Source of the DNA: Candidatus Zixiibacteriota bacterium
GTDB lineage: Bacteria; Desulfobacterota; Binatia; UBA9968
Direction of reading: 5' to 3'
NCBI GenBank assembly: GCA_035574315.1
Contig: DATLYW010000012.1
Location: forward strand, 145,741 to 209,740
DNA length: 64,000 bases
The notes under the pieces were generated by a model that worked only from the letters and a program-made list of their open reading frames with translations, was not told the origin of the DNA and ran no database searches. A program made the position numbers and the translations under genes. This document shows, in pieces, positions 54,101 to 62,990 of this stretch; within the stretch, counting starts at the first letter, position 1, and every line of letters begins with the position of its first letter.

Positions 54101-56852
54101 CACCGGGCTCAGTGGCTCGGGAAAGTCATCGCTCGCCTTCGACATCATCTACGCGGAGGGCCAGCGCCGCTACATCGACAGCCTGTCGGCATACGCCCGT
54201 CAGTTTCTCGAGGTGATGGCGCGGCCCAACGTTGACTACGTTGCGGGCATCCCGCCGACCGTGGCGATCGAGCAGCGCCTGAGCCAGGGCGGCAAGAAAT
54301 CGACGGTCGCCACCGTCACCGAGATCTATCACTACCTCAGGCTGCTTTACGCGAAGCTCGGGCGCCAGCACTGCGTCCAGTGCGACAAGCCGATCCGCTC
54401 GCTCAGCCGCAGCCAGATCCTCGACCGGATCTCGCAGAGCTACCGCGGAAAGGAAGTGATGATCCTCAGCCCGATCGTCCGCGGCCGCAAGGGGTTTCAC
54501 AAGGAGGTGATCGCGGGGGCGCGGCGCCTCGGGTACCGGCTGGCCCGGATCGACGGACGATTTGTCGAGTTCCGCGCGCCCGAGCTGAGCGGGGGGCTGG
54601 AACGCTACCGGGAGCACGACATCGACATCGTGGTCGGCAAGAGCCGCGCCGCAGGGCGCGAGCTGGAGCTCCTGGTGGATCAGGCCCTGCGGCTCGGAAA
54701 CGGCGTGCTCCATGTGATTTCCGATCGCGGCGAGCAGGTTTTTAACCAGCGGCTGTTCTGCCTGCAGTGCGGCATCGGCTACGAGCCCCTGGACCCCCGG
54801 CTCTTCTCGTTCAACAGCCGCCAGGGCGCCTGCCCGCGCTGCGGCGGTTTGGGCTTCCACTGGGATTTCGATCCTGATCTGATCTTTGCCGATCCGGGGC
54901 AGCCGCTGGCCGAGGCCCTCGCGGGCATCGCGCCGGCGGCGCCGACGGGATCGGAGCTGCACCGCCGCATGCAGCGCCTGGTGCACGAGCTTGGGGAGCG
55001 CCACGGCGTCGACATCGGCAAGCCGTTCGCCCGGCTGCCGAAAAAAATCCAGGAGAAAATCATCCACGGTTCCGACGGCCCCGACGCCTTCGTCGGCCTG
55101 GTGCCTTACCTGCGAGCGCTGTGGGACGCCGGCGGGGAGGAGCCGGACCCCGAGCTCGCCGGGCTGATGACCGAAACCCCTTGCCCGGACTGCCGCGGCC
55201 GCAGGCTCAACGCGCGCGCCCGCGCGGTCCGGGTTGACGGCAAGGCGATCTGGGAGGTGACCGGATGGAGCGTGGAGGAGGCGAAGCGCTACTTCGATCG
55301 GGCCCGCTTCGACGCGGGCGCCGAGCGTGAGCGGGCGGTCGCGGAAAAGATCGTGCGCGAAATCGAGCAGCGGCTGACCTTTCTCGCGGAGGTCGGTCTG
55401 CCCTATCTGACGCTCGACCGGCGCGCCGACACGCTATCCGGCGGCGAGGCGCAGCGCATCCGCCTCGCGGCGCAACTCGGCTCCAACCTGCGCGGCGTCT
55501 GCTACATCCTCGACGAGCCGACCATCGGGCTGCACCCGAGGGACAACGCGATGCTGCTGAGCACGCTGCGGCGGCTGCAGCGATCGGGAAACAGCGTGCT
55601 CGTCGTCGAGCACGACGAGGCGACGATCCAGTCCGCGGACCTGATCGTGGACCTCGGCCCCGGCGCCGGCATCCACGGCGGGAGCGTGGTCTCGGTCGGC
55701 TCGCCCGAGCAGATCAAACGCCATCCCGCTTCCCTCACCGGCGCCTACCTGCGCGCGGAAAGGAAACGGCTGGGACCGCAACGCGACCTGTCGTCGGTCA
55801 AGTGGCTCGCCATCCGCGGGGCCACCGCCAACAACCTCAAGAACCTCGACGTGCGCATCCCGCTCGAGCGCTGGACCTGCGTCACCGGCATCTCGGGATC
55901 GGGCAAGAGCACGCTGGTCAAGGAGGTCCTCTACAAGGCCCTCAAGCTCAAGCTCGGGCAGTTCGCCGGCCGACCGGGCGCGCACCGTGAGCTGAGCGGC
56001 TGGGAGGCCTTGGAGCGAGTGGTGGAGGTCGATCAAACGCCGATCGGCAAGACGCCCCGTTCGGTGCCCGCTTCGTACGTCGGCCTGCTCGACGAGATCC
56101 GCAGGCTCTATGCGCTCACGCCCGAAGCGCGGCTGCGCGGCTACACGCCCAGCCGCTTCTCGTTCAACGTGCGCGGCGGCCGCTGCGAGGCGTGCGCCGG
56201 GCAGGGCAAGATCCGCAAGGAGATGAGCTTTCTCCCCGACGTCTTCGTCGACTGCGACGCCTGCGGGGGCGAGCGCTTCAACGAGGAGACCCTCAACATC
56301 CGCTTCAACGGCAAGAGCATCGCTGACGTCCTGCGCATGACGGTCGAGGAGGCCGAGCCGTTTTTCCGGCCGTTTCCCAGGATCGCGCGGCCGCTCAAGC
56401 TGCTCGACGACATCGGCATGGGCTACATCACGCTCGGGCAGGCGAGCAACACGCTTTCGGGCGGCGAGGCGCAGCGGCTCAAGCTCGCCTACGAGCTCGG
56501 CAAGGAGTCGCGCGGCAGGACGCTCTACGTGCTCGACGAGCCGACCACGGGTCTCCATTTCGCCGACGTCGAGAAGCTGATCCAGATCCTCCACCGGCTG
56601 GTCGATATGGGCAACACGGTGGTGACGATCGAGCACAACCTCGACGTCATCAAGGACGCCGATTACCTGATCGATCTTGGTCCCGAGGGAGGCGAGCGCG
56701 GCGGCGAGATCGTGGCGTGCGGCACCCCGCTGGAAGTGGCCGCGAACGGGCGTCGGTCCGCCACCGCCGGCTTTCTGAGAAGCTACCTCAGCCGCGGGAT
56801 CGACCGCCCGGCCGCGCAGGCGCGATCCGCGCCGCGGGAGGTGGTTGCCTAG
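51192..56852 (+). CDS. uvrA: Double-length (fused-dimer) excinuclease subunit UvrA
   Basis: 1886 residues: two complete UvrA units in one chain (about 1-935 and 943-1886), four ATPase domains. Walker A sites are at 33-40, about 617-624, 971-979 and 1566-1573. Zinc modules are seen in each half (CPHCDLAY...[17 protein letters not shown]...[18 protein letters not shown]...[17 protein letters not shown]...[10 protein letters not shown]). ABC signatures differ: LSGGELERV and LSGGESQRL in the first half, LSGGEAQRI and LSGGEAQRL in the second. The protein finds DNA lesions for UvrB. Such dimeric-form UvrA proteins are known; halves are clearly diverged, so this is not an assembly error. Confidence 0.93.
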   Translation: MSQNWIRIRGARQNNLKGFDLDIPLNALTVVTGVSGSGKSTLAFDILYAEGQRRYVESFSAYARQFLDRMDKPDVESIEGIPPTIAIDQSRAVKTSRSTVGTMTELHDHFKLLFAKLATLYCAGCGRAVERDTAASVFAKLAGLEAGTPVILTFPLTLAATGWQDVRAGLQQAGFHRLLVRRAVEDLSAMESRPGPGPVEVVVDRFTYRPENKKRILDSLEQAFHYGKGRLNLFFPREDWRREPFSAHLHCPHCDLAYPDPTPNLFSFNSPIGACETCRGFGRVMDIDLDLVIPDPGKSLADGAIRPWITRARRMQRLMEFCERKKIPVDKPFGHLTERQKRLIVDGEGTFPGIRGWFRRLERKSYRMHVRVLLSRYRAYLPCPECGGTRLKPAALHYRIDGKNIAEVNAMSVGEAARFFDGLRLAEGSDAVADLILAEIRRRLGYLVGVGLEYLTLDRQSRTLSGGELERVDLTTAIGSSLVNTLYVLDEPSIGLHPRDSHRLVEILHRLRSNRNTVVVVEHDPEIIKESDYIVDLGPRAGEQGGQVVFAGSYPRLLEDRKSLTAAYLSRRRAIALPERRRKPLLQRAIRIRGACANNLKNLDVEIPLGVLVCITGVSGSGKSSLVDEVLYRNLKKLKEAPSAPVLHCAAIEGADKISEVTLVDQSPVGTTPRSNPATYMKAFDGIRKLFAATDLARLRGYLPSTFSFNVEGGRCETCRGEGFEKIEMQFLSDVYTSCPECRGSRFREEILEVTYRGRNIRQVLDLTVAEAIEFFKDVPEVIKGLEPLRAVGLDYIRLGQPLTTLSGGESQRLKLASHMAKARRAGTLFIFDEPTTGLHFADIERLLKAFQELLDQGHSVVIIEHNLEVVKCADHVIDLGPEGGDGGGRIVAAGPPEEIARADGSHTGRYLRSYLDPRERSPFSPSLAKAEPPAPPSGAEDGAIEIVGAKEHNLKSLNLSIPRDRFVVFTGLSGSGKSSLAFDIIYAEGQRRYIDSLSAYARQFLEVMARPNVDYVAGIPPTVAIEQRLSQGGKKSTVATVTEIYHYLRLLYAKLGRQHCVQCDKPIRSLSRSQILDRISQSYRGKEVMILSPIVRGRKGFHKEVIAGARRLGYRLARIDGRFVEFRAPELSGGLERYREHDIDIVVGKSRAAGRELELLVDQALRLGNGVLHVISDRGEQVFNQRLFCLQCGIGYEPLDPRLFSFNSRQGACPRCGGLGFHWDFDPDLIFADPGQPLAEALAGIAPAAPTGSELHRRMQRLVHELGERHGVDIGKPFARLPKKIQEKIIHGSDGPDAFVGLVPYLRALWDAGGEEPDPELAGLMTETPCPDCRGRRLNARARAVRVDGKAIWEVTGWSVEEAKRYFDRARFDAGAERERAVAEKIVREIEQRLTFLAEVGLPYLTLDRRADTLSGGEAQRIRLAAQLGSNLRGVCYILDEPTIGLHPRDNAMLLSTLRRLQRSGNSVLVVEHDEATIQSADLIVDLGPGAGIHGGSVVSVGSPEQIKRHPASLTGAYLRAERKRLGPQRDLSSVKWLAIRGATANNLKNLDVRIPLERWTCVTGISGSGKSTLVKEVLYKALKLKLGQFAGRPGAHRELSGWEALERVVEVDQTPIGKTPRSVPASYVGLLDEIRRLYALTPEARLRGYTPSRFSFNVRGGRCEACAGQGKIRKEMSFLPDVFVDCDACGGERFNEETLNIRFNGKSIADVLRMTVEEAEPFFRPFPRIARPLKLLDDIGMGYITLGQASNTLSGGEAQRLKLAYELGKESRGRTLYVLDEPTTGLHFADVEKLIQILHRLVDMGNTVVTIEHNLDVIKDADYLIDLGPEGGERGGEIVACGTPLEVAANGRRSATAGFLRSYLSRGIDRPAAQARSAPREVVA

Positions 56853-56853
56853 G

Positions 56854-57240
56854 ATGGCTTCCCGCTTCTGGTCCCTGGCCGGGAGAGCCTGGTGGCTCAA
56901 GTGCCCGCGCTGCGGCTCGGCGCCGCTGTTTCGGCGGCCTTTTTCGATGTACGCGAACTGTCCCTGTTGCGGGCTCGATTTCGAGCCGGAACCGGGCTAT
57001 TTCGTCGGCGCGATCTATGTGAACTACGCGGCGACCGTGCTCGTGGCCGTTCCCGGTTATTTCCTCCTGGACGCCTGGGCGGGACTCAGCCTCGAGCAGC
57101 AGCTCGCCGTCTGGATCTCGTTCGCGGTGCTCTTCCCGGTGCTCTTTTTTCACCACTCACGCAGCCTGTGGCTGGGAATGGATCACCTCTTGAACCCCGC
57201 CAAGAGCCTCTACCCGGTGCCGCGCAAGCCGAAGCGCTAG
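56854..57240 (+). CDS. DUF983 family membrane protein
   Basis: 128 residues. N-terminal zinc-ribbon-like pairs CPRCG and CPCCG frame the motif LFRRPFSMYANCPCCGLDF, followed by two membrane segments (about 55-75 and 85-105). This is the DUF983 pattern; function unknown, often near cytochrome oxidase genes in other bacteria. ATG 56854 one base after the uvrA stop, with GGGAGGTGG upstream inside uvrA, so co-translated. Confidence 0.85.
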   Translation: MASRFWSLAGRAWWLKCPRCGSAPLFRRPFSMYANCPCCGLDFEPEPGYFVGAIYVNYAATVLVAVPGYFLLDAWAGLSLEQQLAVWISFAVLFPVLFFHHSRSLWLGMDHLLNPAKSLYPVPRKPKR

Positions 57241-57244
57241 GCCG

Positions 57245-58105
57245 TCAGCCGAGGGAAAGCGCCGCCACCCCCAGAACCATCATGGAAGCGGCCGCCAGCC
57301 GGCGGCGCGCGTCGCCTTCGGCGAGCAGCCGTGTTCCCATCACAGTGCCGATCAGGACGCTGATCTCGCGCGCCGGCGCGACGTAGCTCACCGGCGTGAA
57401 CCGCAGCGCCGTAAGGACGAGAATATAGGAAAGCGGCGCCAGGACCGCCACGCCGACGGCTTCGCGGCGGTGGGCCCGCCATTCCGCGCGGGTGGTCTCC
57501 CGGTGGCGCCACGCCATCGGCGTGAGCAAAAGCGCCCGTCCGGCATTGGCGCCCCAGTCGAGGAGCAGCGGCGCCACGCCGAAGCGCGCGACCGCCTGCT
57601 TGTCCCAAAGGGTATAGGCGGCGATGAACGTCCCGGTCATGAGCGCGTAGAGCACCGCGCGGCGCGCGCCGGCCTGCCCCGGCTTCAGGGGGCTGGCCGT
57701 GAGAACCAGCGCGCCGAAGACCACCAGCGGCGCGCCCCCGAGCGCCAGCGCCGAAGGCCTTTCCCCGAGAAAGAGGACGGCGGCGGCGCTCGAGAGCAGC
57801 GGCCCCGTGCCGCGGGCGAGCGGGTACACGAGCGAGAGATCGCCGGCACGGTACCCCTCGTTGAGCAACACGAAATAAGCCGTATGCAGAACGGCGCTTC
57901 CGGCCATGAGGCCGATCTCCGCCAGGCCGATCCGCGCGCCGGTCAGGTAAATCGCGCCGATCGCGACGGGAGCGTAGATCACGGCAGAGAGAATCGCGAA
58001 CAGCCAGGTGAAGGTCGCATGCCCGCTCGCCCGCTTCGCCAGAAGGTTCCACGCGGCGTGGATGAAGGCGGCGGCGAGAATCAGCGCGAGCGCTCCGGCG
58101 GTCAC
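57245..58105 (-). CDS. EamA/DMT-family transporter
   Basis: 286 residues with ten membrane segments in two EamA repeats (about 3-135 and 150-285). N-terminal AAAFIHAAWNLLAKR and RGTGPLLSSAAAVLFLGERPS are typical. A metabolite exporter or importer of unknown substrate. Last gene of a tight three-gene minus-strand run with the MOSC and PEP-mutase-family genes. Confidence 0.88.
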   Translation of the reverse strand: MTAGALALILAAAFIHAAWNLLAKRASGHATFTWLFAILSAVIYAPVAIGAIYLTGARIGLAEIGLMAGSAVLHTAYFVLLNEGYRAGDLSLVYPLARGTGPLLSSAAAVLFLGERPSALALGGAPLVVFGALVLTASPLKPGQAGARRAVLYALMTGTFIAAYTLWDKQAVARFGVAPLLLDWGANAGRALLLTPMAWRHRETTRAEWRAHRREAVGVAVLAPLSYILVLTALRFTPVSYVAPAREISVLIGTVMGTRLLAEGDARRRLAAASMMVLGVAALSLG

Positions 58106-58112
58106 GGCGGGT

Positions 58113-58610
58113 TCATCGGTCTGCGCCCTTGCCGGAGGCGGATTCGATGCGGACGATCGGGTCGCCGACGCGGATCATGCCGCTCCGCAGGATCTCGGCC
58201 CGCAGCCCGCCGCGGTGGATCAATCCGCGCAGCGCCCCTTTGACGGAGAGCTTCTCCATGTGGGCGCAGGGCTCGCACAGGCGCGCCCCGCGCAAAACCG
58301 CCTCCCCGACGCTGAACTCCGCTCCGACGAGGTGATTGAGCGCAACCCCGCGCGTGACGATGTTGCGCCGCGCCCGGGCGGCGTCCAGCTCGAGATCGTA
58401 ATCCCGCCGCAGAGCCTCGATCGCTTCGGCTTCGATGAGCGTCACCTGACGTCCAGAGCCGGGCTGGCTCGAGTACGTGCCCGAGCCGGTGAAGTAGCGA
58501 TCTCCCTCGAGTCCCTTCCCCGCGACTGCGAGCACCTGCCCGACCGAGATCACCGGGGCACCGCCCGCGGGCGCGAGGTGAATCGACACGACCATCGATC
58601 TCGCGGCCAT
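58113..58610 (-). CDS. MOSC-domain protein
   Basis: 165 residues, a single MOSC domain. Landmarks: GLEGDRYF, RQVTLIEAEAIEAL, RNIVTRGVALN and the putative sulfur-carrying Cys in LCEPCAHMEKL (two Cys where the family has one). MOSC domains bind sulfur or molybdopterin and occur in YiiM-like detoxifying reductases. Four bases after the upstream gene and seven before the EamA gene. Confidence 0.88.
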   Translation of the reverse strand: MAARSMVVSIHLAPAGGAPVISVGQVLAVAGKGLEGDRYFTGSGTYSSQPGSGRQVTLIEAEAIEALRRDYDLELDAARARRNIVTRGVALNHLVGAEFSVGEAVLRGARLCEPCAHMEKLSVKGALRGLIHRGGLRAEILRSGMIRVGDPIVRIESASGKGADR

Positions 58611-58614
58611 GGAA

Positions 58615-59487
58615 TCAGCTCCCTTTCCTTCCCGCCAGCAGCGCCGAGATCTCCGGGGTTTGCACTCCCGCCGATATGCCCGCAGCCGTGCCGCTTTCCA
58701 GGATTTCTTCCGCCAGCCTTTTGGTCGCCCCCAGAGCCGCTTTCAAGAAGCCGGAACCGTAGCTCACGCGCGCGACACCGAGGTCCTGCAGCTCGGTCAC
58801 GCTCGGCGACTGCGGCCCGGCGAGGATACTGACGGGCGCCTTGACCTCCCGGACCACGATCCGGATCGTTTCGGGAGCGTGCAGGTTCAGATAGAAGATG
58901 CAGTCTCCGCCCGCTTCCGCGTATGCATTGCCGCGTCGGATCGCCTCGTCGAGCGCCTTTTTCGGATCGGCGGTGACGACATGGAAAGCGTCGACCCGCG
59001 CGTTGAGAAAAAACTCGCTGCCCAGCCGTCGTTTGGCTTCCATCACCGCCGCGATCTTGCGCAGCTGCTCCTCGAGCGGCACCAGCCCCCGCCCGCTTCC
59101 GGGTTTGCCGCGGGCCCCGTCCTCCAGGTTCATCCCCGCCACGCCTCGCGCCACGAGCCCGCGCACGGTCCCGGGAATTTCCGCTTCGTCGCCGTAGCCC
59201 CGCTCCCCGTCGGCGTTGAAGGGCACCGCCAGCGCGGCGGCGATCCTGCCGGAAACGTCGAGGAAGCAATCCCGGCTCATCACCTCCCCGTCGGGGTAGC
59301 CGAGCGCGGCGGCGATGCCGCCGCTGGTTCCCTGGATCGCCTGAAACCCCATTCGCTCGAAAAGCAAGGCGCTCAGGACGTCGTAGGCCCCGGGCATGAC
59401 CAGGATCTCGGGAGCACGGACAAGCTCGCGCAAACGGCGGCTGCGTGCGTTCGCGGCATCCAGAATCGGTCTGTCTATCGGTTCCAT
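58615..59487 (-). CDS. Isocitrate lyase/PEP mutase superfamily protein
   Basis: 290 residues. The barrel motifs LVMPGAYDVLSALLFERMGFQAI, a metal-binding Asp region NADGERGYGDE, GMNLEDG and FFLNARVDAF are those of the PrpB/PEP-mutase group. Members are 2-methylisocitrate lyases, oxaloacetate decarboxylases or carboxyvinyl-phosphonate mutases; the KKCGH motif of isocitrate lyase is not seen. ATG 59487 with GGGGAG upstream. First gene of the three-gene run; substrate not predictable. Confidence 0.87.
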   Translation of the reverse strand: MEPIDRPILDAANARSRRLRELVRAPEILVMPGAYDVLSALLFERMGFQAIQGTSGGIAAALGYPDGEVMSRDCFLDVSGRIAAALAVPFNADGERGYGDEAEIPGTVRGLVARGVAGMNLEDGARGKPGSGRGLVPLEEQLRKIAAVMEAKRRLGSEFFLNARVDAFHVVTADPKKALDEAIRRGNAYAEAGGDCIFYLNLHAPETIRIVVREVKAPVSILAGPQSPSVTELQDLGVARVSYGSGFLKAALGATKRLAEEILESGTAAGISAGVQTPEISALLAGRKGS

Positions 59488-59525
59488 GTTTTGCTCCCCG
59501 CAGGCGGAAAAGCCGACGCCCCCCA

Positions 59526-59555
59526 ATCCTAAGTCGCTCCGCCTCCCGGAAGCAA
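59526..59555 (-). promoter_or_regulatory. Promoter of the PEP-mutase-family operon
   Basis: Minus strand TTGCTT (59550-59555), 18-bp spacer, TAGGAT (59526-59531). Confidence 0.4.
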
Positions 59556-59570
59556 GCGCCCGGCGGGAGT

Positions 59571-59600
59571 TTGCGCCTCGCTCCATGCGCGGGGTAGAAT
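59571..59600 (+). promoter_or_regulatory. thiD promoter
   Basis: TTGCGC (59571-59576), 18-bp spacer, TAGAAT (59595-59600). The leader to ATG 59652 is only about 45 bases, too short for a TPP riboswitch. Confidence 0.5.
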
Positions 59601-59651
59601 CGCGGGGCGCGCCGACCTCCAGGCGCCGCCTGCGGCCGAGGCCACGACTCC

Positions 59652-60479
59652 ATGATCTTCACGGCGATGACGATCGCGGGATCCGATTCCGGCGCCGGGG
59701 CCGGCATACAAGCGGATCTCAAGACCTTCGCCGCTCTCGGTGTTTACGGCACCTCGGTGATCACCGCGATCACGGCGCAGAACAGCCTTCGCGTGACGCG
59801 CGTTGCGCCACTGGATCCGGCGCTGGTCGCGGCGCAGATCGACGCCGTGGCCGGAGATATCGGCGCACACGCGGTCAAGACCGGGATGCTCGCCAACGCG
59901 GCCATCGTCGAGGCCGTCTCGAGGAAAATCCGTCGGCACCGGCTGATCAACGTCGTGGTCGATCCGGTGATGATCGCCAAGGGCGGCCGGCGGCTGCTGA
60001 CCCGTGATGCCCTCGAGACCCTGCGGTCGCGCCTCCTGCCGCTCGCCACGGTCGTAACGCCCAACGTTCCCGAGGCCGAAGCCCTGGCGGGCATGCGGCT
60101 GCGTCGCGACTCCGAGATCCGCGAGGCCGCCGAGAAGATCGCCTCGCTCGGACCGCGGGCGGTCGTCATCAAAGGCGGTCACCGCCGCGGCGCGGCCGTC
60201 GATCTGCTGTACGAGGGCGGCCGCTTTCACGAGTTCGCCGCGCCCCGAATTCGGACGCGCCACACGCACGGCACGGGCTGCACTTTTTCCGCGGCGATCG
60301 CCGCCTATCTCGCGAAGGGAGAAACGATCGAACGGGCCGTGGCCGGCGCCAAGAGCTTCATCACCCGCGCCATCCGCGGCGCCTTCCCCGTGGGCGCCGG
60401 CCACGGCCCGGTGCACCAGTTCTACGCCTTTTGGCCCGGACGCGCCCCCGAACCCATGCGCCGGGCAAAGCGCTCCTAG
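59652..60479 (+). CDS. thiD: Hydroxymethylpyrimidine (phosphate) kinase
   Basis: 275 residues. Ribokinase-like fold with TIAGSDSGAGAGIQADLKTF, VVDPVMIAKGGRRLL and HGTGCTFSAAIAAYL (anion hole and catalytic Asp region). Phosphorylates HMP and HMP-P for thiamine synthesis. No other thiamine gene is adjacent. The last four bases (CTAG) are shared with the stop of the convergent pyrF. Confidence 0.94.
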   Translation: MIFTAMTIAGSDSGAGAGIQADLKTFAALGVYGTSVITAITAQNSLRVTRVAPLDPALVAAQIDAVAGDIGAHAVKTGMLANAAIVEAVSRKIRRHRLINVVVDPVMIAKGGRRLLTRDALETLRSRLLPLATVVTPNVPEAEALAGMRLRRDSEIREAAEKIASLGPRAVVIKGGHRRGAAVDLLYEGGRFHEFAAPRIRTRHTHGTGCTFSAAIAAYLAKGETIERAVAGAKSFITRAIRGAFPVGAGHGPVHQFYAFWPGRAPEPMRRAKRS

Positions 60480-61228
60480 CGCGCTCGCTCCATTTCCGCG
60501 ATGATCCGGCGCGCTGCGCCGACGCGATCCGAGGCTTCGAGGATCGGGCGCCCGACCACGATGTAGTCGACCCCGGCGCGCACCGCCTCGCCGGGCGTCA
60601 TGACCCGTCGCTGGTCGTCCGTTCGGCTGGCGGCGGGGCGAATTCCCGGCGTGACGATGATGAAACGCAGACCGCAGGCCTTGCGGATATCGGCCACCTC
60701 GCGGGGCGACGCGACGACACCGTCCATTCCCGCTTCGCGCGTGAGCAGCGCCAGCCGCACTACCTGATCGGCCACGTCTCTGCCGACTCCCAGGCGCCGA
60801 AGGTCCGTCTGATCGAGGCTGGTGAGGACGGTCACCCCGAGCATGATCGGGCGGCGCCGCTGCTCCTGGCGGCATACCCGACGCACCTCCTTGACGGTGG
60901 TGCGCATCATCTCGAGGCCGCCCGAGGCATGGACGTTGAACATCTTCACCCCGAGGCGCGTGGCCTCGATCGCCGCCTTGGCGACTGTGCTGGGGATGTC
61001 GTGGAACTTGAGATCGAGAAACACCTCGCCGCCGAGCTCATGGATCAGGCGGACGGATTGAGGTCCCGAGTGGGTGAACAGTTGCTTGCCGATCTTGAAC
61101 ATGCCGACCTCGGGCGCCAGAAGCCGCACCAGGTCGGCGACCTCCTCGAGATCGTCCAGGTCCAGGGCGACGATCAGCCGCTCCCGCATGGAGGCCGGAG
61201 GACGGACAAGCTCGAGGCTCGACGCCAC
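60476..61228 (-). CDS. pyrF: Orotidine 5'-phosphate decarboxylase
   Basis: 250 residues. Catalytic Lys-Asp array in VFLDLKFHDIPSTV and phosphate-binding VTPGIRP. Last step of UMP synthesis. GTG 61228 is chosen because AGGGA precedes it and it begins four bases after the proS stop; an ATG at 61189 lacks a ribosome site. Confidence 0.95.
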   Translation of the reverse strand: MASSLELVRPPASMRERLIVALDLDDLEEVADLVRLLAPEVGMFKIGKQLFTHSGPQSVRLIHELGGEVFLDLKFHDIPSTVAKAAIEATRLGVKMFNVHASGGLEMMRTTVKEVRRVCRQEQRRRPIMLGVTVLTSLDQTDLRRLGVGRDVADQVVRLALLTREAGMDGVVASPREVADIRKACGLRFIIVTPGIRPAASRTDDQRRVMTPGEAVRAGVDYIVVGRPILEASDRVGAARRIIAEMERAR

Positions 61229-61232
61229 GGTT

Positions 61233-62960
61233 TTATCCCTGAAGCGCCCGCATCACCATGTCGCGGATGGTTTCGGCCGCGCGGGCGGTCGGAATCTCGT
61301 CCGTCCGGCCGTCGCGGCGCCAGCGCGTTTCCACGCAGCCTTTCTCGAGACCCTTGGTGCCGATGGTGACCCGCAGCGGAACGCCGATGAGGTCGGCGTC
61401 CTTGAACTTGACGCCGGGCCGTTCGTCGCGATCGTCGAAAAGCACCTCCACGCCCTCGCGGCGCAGCCCCTCGTACAGCCGGTCGGCGACCCTTCGCACT
61501 TCCCCGTCCCGATAGTTCACCGGCAACAGCAGCACGTGGAACGGCGCGATCGCCATCGGCCAGATCATCCCGTTGCCGTCGTGATTCTGCTCGATCGCTG
61601 CGGCCGCCAGGCGGCTGATGCCGATCCCGTAGCAACCCATCTCGATCGGCCGCTCCCGTCCCTCGGCGTCGAGATAGGTCGCAGCGAGCGGTTCGCTGTA
61701 TTTCCGCCCGAGATAGAAGATCTGGCCGACTTCGATTCCGCGATGCGCCTCGAGCGAGCCGCGATCGCAACGGGGGCAGGGGTCACCCGCCGCCGCCATC
61801 CTGAGGTCGGCAAAAGCCGCGGGCGTGAAGTCCCGTTCCTGGTCGACGTTGACGAAATGAGCGTCCGCTTCGTTGGCGCCGGTGACCGCGTCCTGGATGC
61901 CCTGAACCGCGAGATCGGCGACGACGCGCAGCTTGAGGCCGATCGGGCCCAGAAAGCCGGGCGCGACTCCGGTCGCCTCGCGCACGGTGGCCTCGTCCGC
62001 CAGCGTCACCTCGCGGCAGCCGATAACGTTCTGGAGCTTGGTGGGGTTGACCTCGTGATCGCCGCGCACGAGCACCGCCACCAGCTCGCTTCGATCGGTC
62101 CGGTAGACCAGCGTTTTTATGAACCGCTCCGGGGGAACGCGGAGAAAGGCGGCGACCTCCGCCACCGATTTCTTGCCGGGCGTGGCCACCTTGGCGAGCT
62201 TGGCGCTCTCCCGCGTGACGTCGCGCGCGGCCGGGCGCGGCGCCCGGATCTCGGCCTTTTCGACGTTCGCGGCGTAATCGCACGCGTCGCAGCTCACGAT
62301 CGCGTCCTCTCCCGATTCGGCGAGCACCTGGAACTCGTGCGACTGCGTTCCGCCGATCGCTCCCGTGTGCGCTTCCACCGGCCGGAACCGCAGGCCGCAC
62401 CGCGCAAAGATGCGCTTGTAGGTTTCGAACATGTTGTCGTACTCACGACGACAGTCCTCGACGTCGGTGTGAAAACTGTAGGCGTCCTTCATCAGGAACT
62501 CGCGGCCGCGCAACAGCCCGAAGCGAGGCCGGATCTCGTCGCGGAACTTGGTCTGGATCTGGTAGAGGTTCAGCGGCAGCTCGCGATAGGAGCGGACCAC
62601 GCGGCGGATCAGATCCGTGATCACCTCTTCGTGCGTGGGGCCCAGGCAGAAGTCGCGGTCGTGACGGTCCTTGAAACGGATCAGCTCCTTGCCGTAGAGG
62701 TCCCAGCGGCCGCTTTCCTGCCACAACTCGGCGGGCGCGGCGATCGGCAGCAGCAGCTCGTGGGCTCCGGCCCGCTCCATCTCCTCCCGGACGATCGCCT
62801 CGATTTTCCGCAGCACCCTGAGTCCCAGGGGCAGGTAGTCGTAGATGCCTCGGCTCACCTGCCGGATGAAGCCGCCCCGCACCAGTAGCTTGTGGCTGAC
62901 GACCTCGGCGTCGGCCGGATCTTCTTTCAAGGTCGGGATGAGGGTTTGGCTCCAGCGCAT
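61233..62960 (-). CDS. proS: Prolyl-tRNA synthetase, bacterial type
   Basis: 575 residues. Class II motifs: GIYDYLPLGLRVLRKIEAIVREEM (motif 1), FRDEIRPRFGLLRGREFLMKDAYSF (motif 2) and GCYGIGISRLAAAAIEQ (motif 3). The editing insertion domain lies between motifs 2 and 3 (about 220-390). Charges tRNA-Pro. Thirty bases after ispG and directly followed by pyrF, so an ispG-proS-pyrF operon. Confidence 0.97.
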   Translation of the reverse strand: MRWSQTLIPTLKEDPADAEVVSHKLLVRGGFIRQVSRGIYDYLPLGLRVLRKIEAIVREEMERAGAHELLLPIAAPAELWQESGRWDLYGKELIRFKDRHDRDFCLGPTHEEVITDLIRRVVRSYRELPLNLYQIQTKFRDEIRPRFGLLRGREFLMKDAYSFHTDVEDCRREYDNMFETYKRIFARCGLRFRPVEAHTGAIGGTQSHEFQVLAESGEDAIVSCDACDYAANVEKAEIRAPRPAARDVTRESAKLAKVATPGKKSVAEVAAFLRVPPERFIKTLVYRTDRSELVAVLVRGDHEVNPTKLQNVIGCREVTLADEATVREATGVAPGFLGPIGLKLRVVADLAVQGIQDAVTGANEADAHFVNVDQERDFTPAAFADLRMAAAGDPCPRCDRGSLEAHRGIEVGQIFYLGRKYSEPLAATYLDAEGRERPIEMGCYGIGISRLAAAAIEQNHDGNGMIWPMAIAPFHVLLLPVNYRDGEVRRVADRLYEGLRREGVEVLFDDRDERPGVKFKDADLIGVPLRVTIGTKGLEKGCVETRWRRDGRTDEIPTARAAETIRDMVMRALQG

Positions 62961-62990
62961 TCGCGGGACGGGCGGGGAGGACGCCTGCTT

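Noticed and set aside
51192..56852. uvrA duplication as an assembly artefact
   Set aside because: The two halves differ throughout, including Walker, signature and zinc-module residues, so they are anciently diverged and not a collapsed or repeated contig.
59601..59651. TPP riboswitch before thiD
   Set aside because: The leader is about 45-50 bases and lacks the conserved CTGAGA and ACCTGA elements.
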